Source: Roseburia intestinalis L1-82
Lineage (GTDB): Bacteria > Bacillota > Clostridia > Lachnospirales > Lachnospiraceae
DNA: 64,000 bases
NCBI RefSeq assembly: GCF_900537995.1
Contig: NZ_LR027880.1
Coordinates: 1,000,001 to 1,064,000, forward strand
Reading direction: 5' to 3'
Both the position numbers and the translations under genes were made by a program. Positions 12,814 through 23,300 of the stretch are shown here, in pieces; position 1 is the stretch's first letter; the number at the start of each line of letters is the position of its first letter. A model generated the notes under the pieces. That model was not told the origin of the DNA, searched no databases, and was given only the letters and a program-made list of their open reading frames with translations.

Positions 12814-14832
12814 ATGAAATTCCAGAGCATTACAATGAATAATTTTATGAGGTATAAGGGGCAGAATGTAATCGAGTTCAGCTGCGATGAAAAAAGAAAT
12901 GTTACTGTCGTGCTGGGAGATAATACGGTTGGCAAGACAACAATTGCACAGGCATTTCGCTGGGTGCTTTATGGTGCGGTATTGACAGAACGCGGAAAGC
13001 AGCAGGAAGACTACCAGCTGTTAAACAATGATATTCTGGCAATGATGGATGCGAACAGTAAAGCGGATGTTACGGTGGAACTGGTTGCTGTTGATGATGA
13101 AAAAAGATACCGGATCAAGCGTGAAATCCATTATACGCGTGCATATCCACAGTTGATCGCAAAAGAATTTTATAAGAAAGTTTCACTGGAAATATCAGAA
13201 AAGGATGATCCAAATGCCGGTATTTCTGTGGAAACGGAAAAAATAGAAGAGGTAATCCGTGAATTATTTCCCAAAAATCTGTCACATTATTTTTTGTTTG
13301 ATGGAGAGAGATGGAATGATGTAACTGTTAACGGTGTGCGTGAAAATATCAAAGAGTCTGTACATACACTGACCGGATTATCTGCGTATCAGGCTGCAAT
13401 CTGGCATTTGAAGGATATGGGAAGTCATTCCGTTATTAAAAAGTTCAAAGGAAAGATATCAGGTTCTGGTAATATGTATGATAATCTGGAAAAAGACCGG
13501 AATCGCATGGAACATGAGATAGAGCAGTGTAAAGATAAGATAAAAAATATCGAAATCAATATACAAAACAATAATGAAAAAATAGAGGAGGTGCAGCAGT
13601 ATCTTCTTGAAAATAAGAATACGGAAATTTTGCAGGCAAAATATAACCAGTTATTAGTAGTAAGAAGAACGCAGGCGGAAAGAGGAGTTGCTGCATATAA
13701 AAGTCTGGTAAATTTATTCAGTGATAAAGCTTATATGTTGTTTGCGAAACCGATGATAGAGGCATCTGTGAAAATGGTAAAATCTGTTGCAGGAGAGCGG
13801 CGTGACATACCGCATATGCATCAGGCAAGTATTGACTATATTATAAAAACAGGCAGATGTATCTGTGGAACTCCAATATTACCGGAGTCTAAGGAATTAG
13901 AAAGTCTGATGGAACAGAGAAATTTTCTTCCGCCGGCAGATATTGGTTCATTGCTGGGTGAGTTTGAACGGACAGGACAGCGCTGGAACCGGCAAAGCAA
14001 TTCTGTTTATGATGATTTAAGAGAAGATGCGCAAAATGTGGATCAGAGCATCCGGGCTTACGAGGAAACCTGTAATCAGTTAGCCGGGATGGAACAGCAG
14101 ATGGACAGGCAGACAGACTTTGCTGAAAAAAGAAAAATGCTGAAATATTATCAGAGTGAAAACAGTAAATTAGGGGTGGAAAAGGGAACACTGCAGGGAC
14201 AGATTATAAACTTTGAGCGGCAGATTGAACGGATCGAAGCGGAGATGAAGAGCCAGGAGGTCAAGAGCGAAGAAAATAAAAAATGGCGAGAGCGTGTAGA
14301 TTTGGCAGAAGCATTATATACAAGATTAAAAAATGATTTTGAGGTAAAAAAGAATAAGACATTTCTGGAATTAAACGGACAGATCCAAAAAAATTTTGAG
14401 CGTATGTTCAATGCGAAAGATAAAAGAATACAGTTGACGGAAAATTATGAGATCCAGATGTTATATCAGACGGATTTGGGTTTCCGCGAAGAGAAGAATC
14501 TGTCAGAGGGCGAAAAAATCGCACGCAATTTTGCATTTATCGTTACAATCATGGAATACAGCAGAAATAAAAAGGCTGAGCATCTTGGAGTGGAAAGTGG
14601 AGGAGATACACTGCCGATTGTTTTAGACGGACCGTTTTCTAAACTGGGGGATAAAAATATCAGTCTGATTGCAAAAGTTTTGCCGGAAGTATCAGAACAG
14701 GTAATTATTTTTATGCTGGACAAGGACTGGAAGTACACAGGACTCGATGAATATGTCGGTGCGTCTTATTATATTGAAAAAGCGGCCGACGAGGCATATG
14801 CGTCCATACGGAAAGTAGAATCTGATCAGTAG
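12814..14832 (+). CDS. SMC/RecF-like ATPase, DndD-like
   Basis: A 672-residue protein. Walker A is GDNTVGKTT at residues 35-43, a YFLFDGERW segment follows around residue 160, and a long coiled-coil middle contains a CxC pair (residues 349 and 351). The ABC signature LSEGEK begins at 563 and Walker B is IVLDGPF around 605. This is the architecture of DndD and Rad50-type DNA ATPases. DndD works with DndC/E in Dnd phosphorothioation; finding one behind an Ssp-type gene set is unusual. It may instead drive a separate effector module with the flanking small proteins. A GGGGGAG ribosome site precedes the ATG. Confidence 0.78.
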   Translation: MKFQSITMNNFMRYKGQNVIEFSCDEKRNVTVVLGDNTVGKTTIAQAFRWVLYGAVLTERGKQQEDYQLLNNDILAMMDANSKADVTVELVAVDDEKRYRIKREIHYTRAYPQLIAKEFYKKVSLEISEKDDPNAGISVETEKIEEVIRELFPKNLSHYFLFDGERWNDVTVNGVRENIKESVHTLTGLSAYQAAIWHLKDMGSHSVIKKFKGKISGSGNMYDNLEKDRNRMEHEIEQCKDKIKNIEINIQNNNEKIEEVQQYLLENKNTEILQAKYNQLLVVRRTQAERGVAAYKSLVNLFSDKAYMLFAKPMIEASVKMVKSVAGERRDIPHMHQASIDYIIKTGRCICGTPILPESKELESLMEQRNFLPPADIGSLLGEFERTGQRWNRQSNSVYDDLREDAQNVDQSIRAYEETCNQLAGMEQQMDRQTDFAEKRKMLKYYQSENSKLGVEKGTLQGQIINFERQIERIEAEMKSQEVKSEENKKWRERVDLAEALYTRLKNDFEVKKNKTFLELNGQIQKNFERMFNAKDKRIQLTENYEIQMLYQTDLGFREEKNLSEGEKIARNFAFIVTIMEYSRNKKAEHLGVESGGDTLPIVLDGPFSKLGDKNISLIAKVLPEVSEQVIIFMLDKDWKYTGLDEYVGASYYIEKAADEAYASIRKVESDQ

Positions 14833-14850
14833 CGGAAGGGGATACAAAAG

Positions 14851-15366
14851 ATGGGGAATTATGAATTTTTTAAGAAGGAGTTTGAATTTCATGGAAAGCA
14901 TGCCAGGATGGCAGGTGAATTGTGGGTAAAAGGTGACTATGAGCATACCTGTTTCCGGAGACTGATCGATCTGTATATGGTGGCAGCAGTGGTGGGATTT
15001 CGCGTAGACCGTAAAGCAAAGGAAGATTTCTCGCCGTTTGGGACAAAGAGCATTTTAGCCGAGCAGGTCATCAATGCAAAAGAAGAATTAGATTTTATTA
15101 TGCAGATGATGATCATGCTGGATGCGAAAGAAAGCATGCCGGCTGAGGAAGCAGTAAAAAAAGCATTCCGGGGTGCGGAGACGGAGGAAGAATTTCAGGC
15201 TTATCAGTCCATGTTTCATGATTATGTCAGAGGCGGGGTAGAGGAACTGTATGAGAGACTGATCATTCAAAAAGCAGAACCGGACAGTGAATTTTATGAT
15301 AATAAAACAGCAAATCTGATGTCTGTGTTAGAAAGATTTGGTTATGGTTTACAGGATATGGAATAA
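14851..15366 (+). CDS. Uncharacterised 171-aa protein, last gene of the phosphorothioation-linked operon
   Basis: A soluble, mostly helical protein of 171 residues with the central segment DLYMVAAVVGFRVDRKAKED, starting 18 bases after the DndD-like gene. I recognise no catalytic motif, membrane span or zinc site. Its position makes it a partner of the ATPase. It does not resemble the classical DndE sequence as I remember it. The tracrRNA promoter begins about 50 bases after its stop. Confidence 0.7.
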   Translation: MGNYEFFKKEFEFHGKHARMAGELWVKGDYEHTCFRRLIDLYMVAAVVGFRVDRKAKEDFSPFGTKSILAEQVINAKEELDFIMQMMIMLDAKESMPAEEAVKKAFRGAETEEEFQAYQSMFHDYVRGGVEELYERLIIQKAEPDSEFYDNKTANLMSVLERFGYGLQDME

Positions 15367-15416
15367 TAATTTTACATGATTTTTGAAGGAAAAATGTAAA
15401 AAATCAAAAACAGGTA

Positions 15417-15445
15417 TTTACAATCGTCGAAAACAGGGGTATAAT
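15417..15445 (+). promoter_or_regulatory. Promoter of the tracrRNA
   Basis: A -35 box TTTACA (15417-15422) and a perfect -10 TATAAT (15440-15445) are separated by 17 bases, placing the start near 15452, two bases before the anti-repeat. Confidence 0.8.
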
Positions 15446-15451
15446 CTAAGA

Positions 15452-15544
15452 GAATTATATCATACCAAGTGATAATTAGGTTATTACAATAAGGTAAGAA
15501 ACCTAAAAGCTCTAATCCCATTCTTCGGAATGGGATTATCTTTT
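15452..15544 (+). ncRNA. tracrRNA of the type II-C system
   Basis: From 15454 the sequence copies the first 22 bases of the CRISPR repeat with one change (ATTATATCATACC against ATTATACCATACC); the rest is diverged but ends again in ATTACAA. Because crRNAs are read from the minus strand, this plus-strand copy is the anti-repeat. A small hairpin follows (AGGT and ACCT at 15492-15503). A terminator stem AATCCCATTC and GAATGGGATT with a TTCG loop (15514-15537) then runs into ATCTTTT. It lies directly upstream of cas9 on the same strand. Confidence 0.88.
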
Positions 15545-15664
15545 ATACAGAAGTTTATTCATGACAATGACCGGTATGCGGATCATTGTTGAAGCGCGCA
15601 GAATAAAACAGTTGTCCCGTTTGCTGGTATGAGAGAGAACGGTTCAGATGAGAGGAGAAGGAAC

Positions 15665-18600
15665 ATGGACGAAAAAATGGATTATCGTATTGGGTTGGAT
15701 ATTGGTATTGCATCCGTCGGCTGGGCGGTATTACAGAACAACAGTGATGACGAGCCGGTTCGTATCGTAGACCTTGGGGTAAGGATATTTGATACAGCAG
15801 AAATCCCGAAAACAGGTGAATCTTTGGCGGGACCAAGGAGAGCTGCACGAACGACAAGAAGACGGCTTAGAAGAAGAAAACATCGTTTAGACAGAATCAA
15901 ATGGCTCTTTGAGAATCAGGGTCTGATAAATATTGATGACTTTCTGAAACGATATAACATGGCAGGGTTACCGGATGTTTATCAGCTTCGCTATGAGGCA
16001 TTAGACCGGAAACTGACGGATGAAGAATTAGCACAGGTGTTGCTTCATATTGCAAAACACCGTGGATTTCGTTCGACCAGAAAGGCAGAGACGGCTGCAA
16101 AGGAAAATGGTGCAGTTTTAAAAGCGACGGATGAAAATCAAAAGCGGATGCAGGAAAAGGGATATCGTACGGTCGGGGAGATGATTTATTTAGATGAAGC
16201 ATTTCGAACCGGATGTTCCTGGTCAGAAAAGGGATATATTCTCACCCCACGCAATAAAGCAGAAAATTATCAGCACACCATGTTAAGGGCAATGCTTGTG
16301 GAAGAAGTCAAAGAAATTTTCTCCAGCCAGAGACGTCTTGGAAATGAAAAAGCGACGGAAGAATTAGAAGAAAAATATTTGGAAATCATGACAAGTCAGA
16401 GATCTTTTGATTTAGGACCAGGCATGCAGCCGGATGGAAAGCCAAGTCCATATGCGATGGAAGGTTTTTCGGACAGAGTTGGAAAATGTACATTTCTTGG
16501 AGATCAGGGGGAGCTGCGCGGCGCAAAGGGAACTTATACGGCAGAATATTTTGTGGCACTGCAGAAAATAAATCATACAAAACTGGTTAACCAGGATGGA
16601 GAGACCAGAAACTTTACAGAAGAGGAACGACGGGCACTGACTTTGCTGTTATTCACACAGAAGGAAGTGAAGTACGCAGCAGTTCGCAAGAAGTTAGGTT
16701 TGCCGGAGGATATTCTTTTTTATAATTTAAATTATAAAAAAGCTGCCACGAAAGAAGAACAGCAAAAAGAAAATCAAAATACGGAAAAAGCAAAATTTAT
16801 TGGGATGCCATACTACCATGATTACAAGAAATGTTTGGAAGAACGGGTGAAATATCTGACAGAAAATGAAGTCAGGGATCTGTTTGATGAGATTGGTATG
16901 ATCCTGACCTGTTATAAGAATGATGACAGTCGTACGGAGCGGCTGGCTAAGCTGGGACTTGTACCGATAGAGATGGAAGGGTTATTGGCGTATACACCGA
17001 CGAAGTTTCAGCATCTTTCGATGAAAGCGATGCGGAATATTATCCCGTTTTTGGAAAAAGGCATGACTTATGATAAAGCATGTGAGGAAGCAGGATATGA
17101 TTTTAAGGCGGATTCTAAGGGGACTAAGCAGAAGTTATTAACAGGAGAAAATGTGAATCAGACCATTAATGAGATCACGAATCCGGTAGTAAAGCGTTCT
17201 GTATCACAGACTGTCAAAGTGATTAATGCGATCATCCGTACATATGGAAGTCCGCAGGCAATCAATATTGAGCTTGCAAGAGAAATGTCAAAGACTTTTG
17301 AAGAACGCCGGAAAATAAAAGGTGATATGGAAAAACGCCAGAAGAATAACGAAGATGTGAAAAAGCAGATTCAGGAATTGGGAAAATTATCACCAACCGG
17401 ACAGGATATTTTAAAGTATCGCCTGTGGCAGGAACAGCAGGGAATCTGTATGTATTCCGGTAAGACTATTCCATTGGAAGAACTGTTTAAACCGGGATAT
17501 GATATTGATCATATTTTGCCATACAGTATTACATTTGATGACAGTTTTCGGAATAAGGTACTTGTCACTTCTCAGGAAAACCGCCAAAAGGGAAACAGGA
17601 CACCTTATGAATACATGGGAAATGATGAGCAGCGTTGGAATGAGTTTGAAACTCGTGTGAAGACGACGATACGGGATTATAAAAAACAGCAGAAACTTTT
17701 GAAAAAACATTTTTCAGAGGAAGAGCGTAGTGAATTTAAAGAGCGTAACTTAACGGATACAAAATATATTACAACCGTTATTTATAATATGATCCGTCAG
17801 AACCTTGAAATGGCACCGTTAAACCGTCCGGAAAAGAAAAAACAGGTACGCGCGGTAAATGGAGCAATTACGGCGTACTTAAGAAAACGCTGGGGATTAC
17901 CTCAGAAAAATCGTGAGACGGATACACATCATGCGATGGATGCGGTTGTCATCGCCTGCTGTACGGATGGCATGATCCAGAAAATATCGCGATATACGAA
18001 AGTAAGAGAGAGATGTTACTCAAAAGGTACAGAGTTTGTGGATGCGGAGACAGGAGAAATCTTTCGACCGGAAGATTACAGTCGGGCAGAATGGGATGAG
18101 ATATTTGGTGTTCATATTCCAAAACCATGGGAGACATTCCGGGCAGAACTGGATGTGAGAATGGGAGATGATCCGAAGGGATTTTTGGATACCCATTCTG
18201 ATGTTGCCTTAGAATTAGATTATCCAGAGTATATTTATGAGAATCTTCGTCCGATCTTTGTCTCAAGAATGCCAAATCATAAAGTGACAGGTGCTGCACA
18301 TGCAGATACCATCCGCAGTCCGAGACATTTTAAGGATGAGGGGATCGTATTGACTAAGACGGCTTTGACAGATCTGAAGTTGGATAAAGATGGAGAAATC
18401 GACGGCTACTATAACCCACAAAGTGACCTTTTATTATACGAGGCATTGAAAAAACAGTTGTTGTTATATGGAAACGATGCAAAAAAGGCATTTGCACAGG
18501 ATTTTCATAAGCCGAAAGCAGACGGTACAGAAGGTCCGGTAGTACGGAAAGTCAAGATACAGAAGAAACAGACGATGGGTGTATTTGTGGATTCCGGAAA

Positions 18601-19051
18601 TGGAATTGCAGAAAATGGCGGTATGGTCAGAATCGATGTATTTCGTGTGAATGGAAAGTACTATTTTGTACCGGTGTATACGGCGGATGTGGTGAAGAAG
18701 GTGTTGCCGAATAGGGCATCAACAGCACATAAGCCATATGGAGAATGGAAAGTTATGGAGGATAAGGACTTTTTATTCAGTTTGTATTCGAGGGATTTAA
18801 TACATATAAAGAGTAAAAAAGATATACCTATAAAAATGGTAAATGGTGGGATGGAGGGTATAAAAGAAACGTATGCATACTATATAGGCGCAGATATTTC
18901 GGCTGCTAATATACAAGGAATTGCACATGACAGCCGTTATAAGTTTAGAGGCTTAGGTATACAAAGTCTGGATGTGCTTGAAAAATGTCAGATAGATGTT
19001 TTAGGTCATGTTTCAGTAGTAAGAAGTGAAAAACGAATGGGGTTTTCTTGA
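15665..19051 (+). CDS. cas9: CRISPR-associated endonuclease Cas9, type II-C
   Basis: The protein has 1128 residues, a size typical of compact II-C Cas9. RuvC-I is YRIGLDIG with Asp12. An arginine-rich bridge helix (RRAARTTRRRLRRRKHR) follows. RuvC-II is INIELAREMSK with Glu536, the HNH site is YDIDHILPYS with His616, and RuvC-III is DTHHAMDAV with His756 and Asp759. All catalytic residues are present, so both strands of target DNA should be cut under crRNA/tracrRNA guidance. I chose ATG 15665 because GAGGAG at 15652-15657 lies 7 bases upstream; an upstream in-frame ATG at 15629 lacks a good site. cas1 follows after 18 bases. No csn2 or cas4 is present, which fits subtype II-C. Confidence 0.97.
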   Translation: MDEKMDYRIGLDIGIASVGWAVLQNNSDDEPVRIVDLGVRIFDTAEIPKTGESLAGPRRAARTTRRRLRRRKHRLDRIKWLFENQGLINIDDFLKRYNMAGLPDVYQLRYEALDRKLTDEELAQVLLHIAKHRGFRSTRKAETAAKENGAVLKATDENQKRMQEKGYRTVGEMIYLDEAFRTGCSWSEKGYILTPRNKAENYQHTMLRAMLVEEVKEIFSSQRRLGNEKATEELEEKYLEIMTSQRSFDLGPGMQPDGKPSPYAMEGFSDRVGKCTFLGDQGELRGAKGTYTAEYFVALQKINHTKLVNQDGETRNFTEEERRALTLLLFTQKEVKYAAVRKKLGLPEDILFYNLNYKKAATKEEQQKENQNTEKAKFIGMPYYHDYKKCLEERVKYLTENEVRDLFDEIGMILTCYKNDDSRTERLAKLGLVPIEMEGLLAYTPTKFQHLSMKAMRNIIPFLEKGMTYDKACEEAGYDFKADSKGTKQKLLTGENVNQTINEITNPVVKRSVSQTVKVINAIIRTYGSPQAINIELAREMSKTFEERRKIKGDMEKRQKNNEDVKKQIQELGKLSPTGQDILKYRLWQEQQGICMYSGKTIPLEELFKPGYDIDHILPYSITFDDSFRNKVLVTSQENRQKGNRTPYEYMGNDEQRWNEFETRVKTTIRDYKKQQKLLKKHFSEEERSEFKERNLTDTKYITTVIYNMIRQNLEMAPLNRPEKKKQVRAVNGAITAYLRKRWGLPQKNRETDTHHAMDAVVIACCTDGMIQKISRYTKVRERCYSKGTEFVDAETGEIFRPEDYSRAEWDEIFGVHIPKPWETFRAELDVRMGDDPKGFLDTHSDVALELDYPEYIYENLRPIFVSRMPNHKVTGAAHADTIRSPRHFKDEGIVLTKTALTDLKLDKDGEIDGYYNPQSDLLLYEALKKQLLLYGNDAKKAFAQDFHKPKADGTEGPVVRKVKIQKKQTMGVFVDSGNGIAENGGMVRIDVFRVNGKYYFVPVYTADVVKKVLPNRASTAHKPYGEWKVMEDKDFLFSLYSRDLIHIKSKKDIPIKMVNGGMEGIKETYAYYIGADISAANIQGIAHDSRYKFRGLGIQSLDVLEKCQIDVLGHVSVVRSEKRMGFS

Positions 19052-19069
19052 TAAAAACATGGGGGATAA

Positions 19070-19975
19070 ATGGGATTTCGAAATATTAAGATAGACAGTC
19101 ATGTAAAGCTGTCTATCAAAAATCAGCAGCTAAATATTGAAACAGACATAGCAAGACAGATTCCACTGGAGGATATCAACTGTATCATTATAGAAAATCA
19201 GACCGTAACTGTCTCAGCTTATTTACTTCAAAAAATGGCAGATATGGGAATCGCGGTTTATGTCTGTGATGAGAAACATCTTCCGAATGCAGTATTGCTT
19301 CCCATGGTAAGGCACAGTCGCCATTTTAAAATTCTGAAATATCAGATAGAGGCAGGAAAGCCCTTACAGAAAAGACTCTGGCAGCAGATCGTGGTTCAGA
19401 AAATAAGAAACCAGGCATTGTGTTTAGCCTACCTTGAACTGGATGGATCAGAAGAACTGATGAAAATGTGTAAAGAAGTCCAGTCAGGCGATCGAACACA
19501 TGTGGAGGCGAAAGCAGCAGCTTTTTATTTTAAAAGTCTGTATGGATTAGGATTTTCACGCGGTAATGATCATATCATTAACGCGGCGTTAAATTATGGT
19601 TATGCTATTGTAAGAGGTCTGATCGCCCGCTCCATTGTCTGTTATGGATTAGAACCTTCGATTGGAGTGTTCCATCATAGTGAGCTGAATAATTTTAATT
19701 TGGCGGATGATATGATCGAGCCATTTCGTCCGTTAGTTGACCTGTATGTAGCCCAAAATTATGATATAGCAGAAATTGACAGCGATCTTACGCCAGAAAG
19801 AAAACGTGGTATTTTTGGTATTATAAATTATGATATGGATATGAAAGGAGAAAAACGTATTATCAGTAATTGTATTGATATGCTGGTGGCAAGTTACAGT
19901 AGTGCTCTGCAGGGAAAAAGATCAGATTTGGAGTTGCCGGAACTGATGCAATTACAGGTACATAGCTATGAATAG
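19070..19975 (+). CDS. cas1: CRISPR integrase Cas1
   Basis: A 301-residue Cas1. The metal-binding glutamate lies in DRTHVEAKAAAFYF, the histidine region in IGVFHHSELNNFN, and the acidic site in ADDMIEPFRPLVD. With Cas2 it inserts new spacers at the leader end of the array. GGGGGAT precedes the ATG. The gene lies 18 bases after cas9 and overlaps cas2 by 8 bases, showing one cas operon. Confidence 0.96.
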   Translation: MGFRNIKIDSHVKLSIKNQQLNIETDIARQIPLEDINCIIIENQTVTVSAYLLQKMADMGIAVYVCDEKHLPNAVLLPMVRHSRHFKILKYQIEAGKPLQKRLWQQIVVQKIRNQALCLAYLELDGSEELMKMCKEVQSGDRTHVEAKAAAFYFKSLYGLGFSRGNDHIINAALNYGYAIVRGLIARSIVCYGLEPSIGVFHHSELNNFNLADDMIEPFRPLVDLYVAQNYDIAEIDSDLTPERKRGIFGIINYDMDMKGEKRIISNCIDMLVASYSSALQGKRSDLELPELMQLQVHSYE

Positions 19976-20288
19976 GTTTATGAGAATGTTAGTATTTTTT
20001 GATCTGCCAGTAGTAACTGCAAAAGAGAAAAAGGATGCCGCAAAATTTCGTAAGTTTTTATTGAAAGATGGCTACAATATGGTGCAGTGGTCTGTATATT
20101 CCAGGATATGCAATGGTATGGATGCAGTTGCAATGCATAAACAGCGTTTAAAACAAAATCTGCCCTTAAAAGGATCAGTACGTGCGCTGGTTTTAACAGA
20201 AAAGCAGTATGAATCTATGGAAATTATGTTAGGAACGAAAACGTTCGATGACACCCCGGAATCAATAGAATTAATGGATGTTTTTTGA
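19968..20288 (+). CDS. cas2: CRISPR-associated protein Cas2
   Basis: A 106-residue Cas2 with the ferredoxin-like start MLVFFDLPVVT and the conserved aspartate in FFDLP. Its start overlaps the end of cas1. It is the structural partner of Cas1 in the adaptation complex. The CRISPR array starts 100 bases downstream. Confidence 0.95.
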   Translation: MNRFMRMLVFFDLPVVTAKEKKDAAKFRKFLLKDGYNMVQWSVYSRICNGMDAVAMHKQRLKQNLPLKGSVRALVLTEKQYESMEIMLGTKTFDDTPESIELMDVF

Positions 20289-20343
20289 AAAAAGAAGATT
20301 TTCGATAGAATTTAACTTCCAAATTAAAGATTTTTTTTAGATG

Positions 20344-20378
20344 AAATCCCCACGAATCCCTGTAGTTCGTGGGGATTT
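20344..20378. repeat. Perfect 13-bp inverted repeat next to the first CRISPR repeat
   Basis: AAATCCCCACGAA and TTCGTGGGGATTT flank a 9-nt loop and end 9 bases before the first repeat. On neither strand is the stem followed by a T run, so it is not a standard terminator; an eight-T run lies just before it on the plus strand. It could mark the leader, stop crRNA transcripts coming through the array, or be bound by a protein. Confidence 0.75.
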
Positions 20379-20387
20379 GTGCTCCCT

Positions 20388-23300
20388 ATTATACCATACC
20401 AAGTGATAACAGGGAATTACAACCTCATAGTCATACGGGATGAACGTCATCCATTATACCATACCAAGTGATAACAGGGAATTACAACACTTTCCATTCT
20501 TGAGCCTCTTGACGATTCATTATACCATACCAAGTGATAACAGGGAATTACAACTCAAACCCGTCTAAATAATATTTTTTTAAAATTATACCATACCAAG
20601 TGATAACAGGGAATTACAACAGAAAGTGGCTACGGTGCAAGTACTGTTGGATTATACCATACCAAGTGATAACAGGGAATTACAACAAATATTAACTTGC
20701 ATTGTTCGAATTATATATTATACCATACCAAGTGATAACAGGGAATTACAACAACTCCACCGGACATACCAACAATAAACATATTATACCATACCAAGTG
20801 ATAACAGGGAATTACAACGTGCAGGTTGAAATATTATTGACTGCTGATATTATACCATACCAAGTGATAACAGGGAATTACAACGCAGGGAGAACATAAA
20901 GAAAAATGCAAAAATTATACCATACCAAGTGATAACAGGGAATTACAACAAATTTGCGTCCCTTATTTTTTAGCAGCGTATTATACCATACCAAGTGATA
21001 ACAGGGAATTACAACTGTCGTTACGAAGAATGGAGCTTAAAGAATATTATACCATACCAAGTGATAACAGGGAATTACAACAAATGAGGAAGAAAAGAAA
21101 ACATTTGCCATATTATACCATACCAAGTGATAACAGGGAATTACAACGAAACAAAGTCTCCTGTTTTTGTAACAAAGATTATACCATACCAAGTGATAAC
21201 AGGGAATTACAACATATCAGGCATAAACTGTAGTACCACACTTATTATACCATACCAAGTGATAACAGGGAATTACAACTAAACCAGCAGGGAGAATGGT
21301 GGGCGTATTATTATACCATACCAAGTGATAACAGGGAATTACAACAGCCAAACATACACTGACTTTATCCGGTTAATTATACCATACCAAGTGATAACAG
21401 GGAATTACAACTGAACGGATTCAAACGCTGTTCCCAGTCGTATTATACCATACCAAGTGATAACAGGGAATTACAACCAATATGACGTTCCGTATGCCCT
21501 TGTATTGATTATACCATACCAAGTGATAACAGGGAATTACAACACCACTTGCTTGAGAATCTGACGTTTGAGAATTATACCATACCAAGTGATAACAGGG
21601 AATTACAACAGATCCCGATTATATCAGTAAAGTCATGAAATTATACCATACCAAGTGATAACAGGGAATTACAACCTAATACAATGCAATACGCTGAGTA
21701 TGAAAATTATACCATACCAAGTGATAACAGGGAATTACAACAAGTCAATAAAATTAATCGAAATTGATTTTATTATACCATACCAAGTGATAACAGGGAA
21801 TTACAACAAATGCTCTTGTATGCCTCGGATGATGACAATTATACCATACCAAGTGATAACAGGGAATTACAACCAGCAACACCGGACGAACAGTCAGCCT
21901 CGATTATACCATACCAAGTGATAACAGGGAATTACAACGATACCGCATAAGTTCAACCGAACCATAGAATTATACCATACCAAGTGATAACAGGGAATTA
22001 CAACGATACTTAATTTACGGTTTGAGGTTTTATAATTATACCATACCAAGTGATAACAGGGAATTACAACATGGCTTCAGACTGGTAACGCTTTTTGAAA
22101 TTATACCATACCAAGTGATAACAGGGAATTACAACTAATCTGCACCCCTCATACCGTTTAATAATATTATACCATACCAAGTGATAACAGGGAATTACAA
22201 CGATTGAACGCACGTAAAGCGCGGATAATAAATTATACCATACCAAGTGATAACAGGGAATTACAACGCACTCATTACTTCTGAATCATAAAATTTATTA
22301 TACCATACCAAGTGATAACAGGGAATTACAACATTGAATATGGAGATAAAAGTCTTGGTGTGATTATACCATACCAAGTGATAACAGGGAATTACAACTA
22401 CTGATTTAGAAATAATAAAAGCTATTACATTATACCATACCAAGTGATAACAGGGAATTACAACCCTGCCATCAGTTTTACGATAATGCTCTCCATTATA
22501 CCATACCAAGTGATAACAGGGAATTACAACAATGATACCGCGCAAACCGACTAATTTATTATTATACCATACCAAGTGATAACAGGGAATTACAACTATA
22601 CACGGAGGTGTTGTCTTTGACAAAATATTATACCATACCAAGTGATAACAGGGAATTACAACAATAATGGAATCTTCTCTGAAATGCATATTATTATACC
22701 ATACCAAGTGATAACAGGGAATTACAACAAAACACGGTAAAATAAACGTGAAAAATATATTATACCATACCAAGTGATAACAGGGAATTACAACGGTCGG
22801 TGGACAAGAATATTCTTTTGGTTCATTATACCATACCAAGTGATAACAGGGAATTACAACCATCCTGAAACACATAAAATGTTTTGGGTTATTATACCAT
22901 ACCAAGTGATAACAGGGAATTACAACAGATCATGTAGCAATGTGTTTATTGGCACAGATTATACCATACCAAGTGATAACAGGGAATTACAACTGAAACT
23001 GCTTAACGGTATTAAAGGTGCGTATTATACCATACCAAGTGATAACAGGGAATTACAACAGAAGAAAAGAGTTATATTCTCTTTTCAAATTATACCATAC
23101 CAAGTGATAACAGGGAATTACAACTTCTGTGGTCAAATCACAGACTATGAGTGTATTATACCATACCAAGTGATAACAGGGAATTACAACTTCCCTTTAG
23201 TGGTATAGGGTTCACGTTCTATTATACCATACCAAGTGATAACAGGGAATTACAACTTCTTTTCTTCCTCGGTTTTGCCGTTGTGTATTATACCATACCA

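Noticed and set aside
15454..15490. Stray CRISPR repeat upstream of cas9
   Set aside because: It has a perfect promoter before it and a terminator after it, and its strand is opposite to crRNA, so it is the tracrRNA anti-repeat.
15561..15632. 23-codon frame between tracrRNA and cas9 (MTMTGMRIIVEARRIKQLS...)
   Set aside because: No ribosome site before its ATG; a leader peptide cannot be excluded but is not supported.
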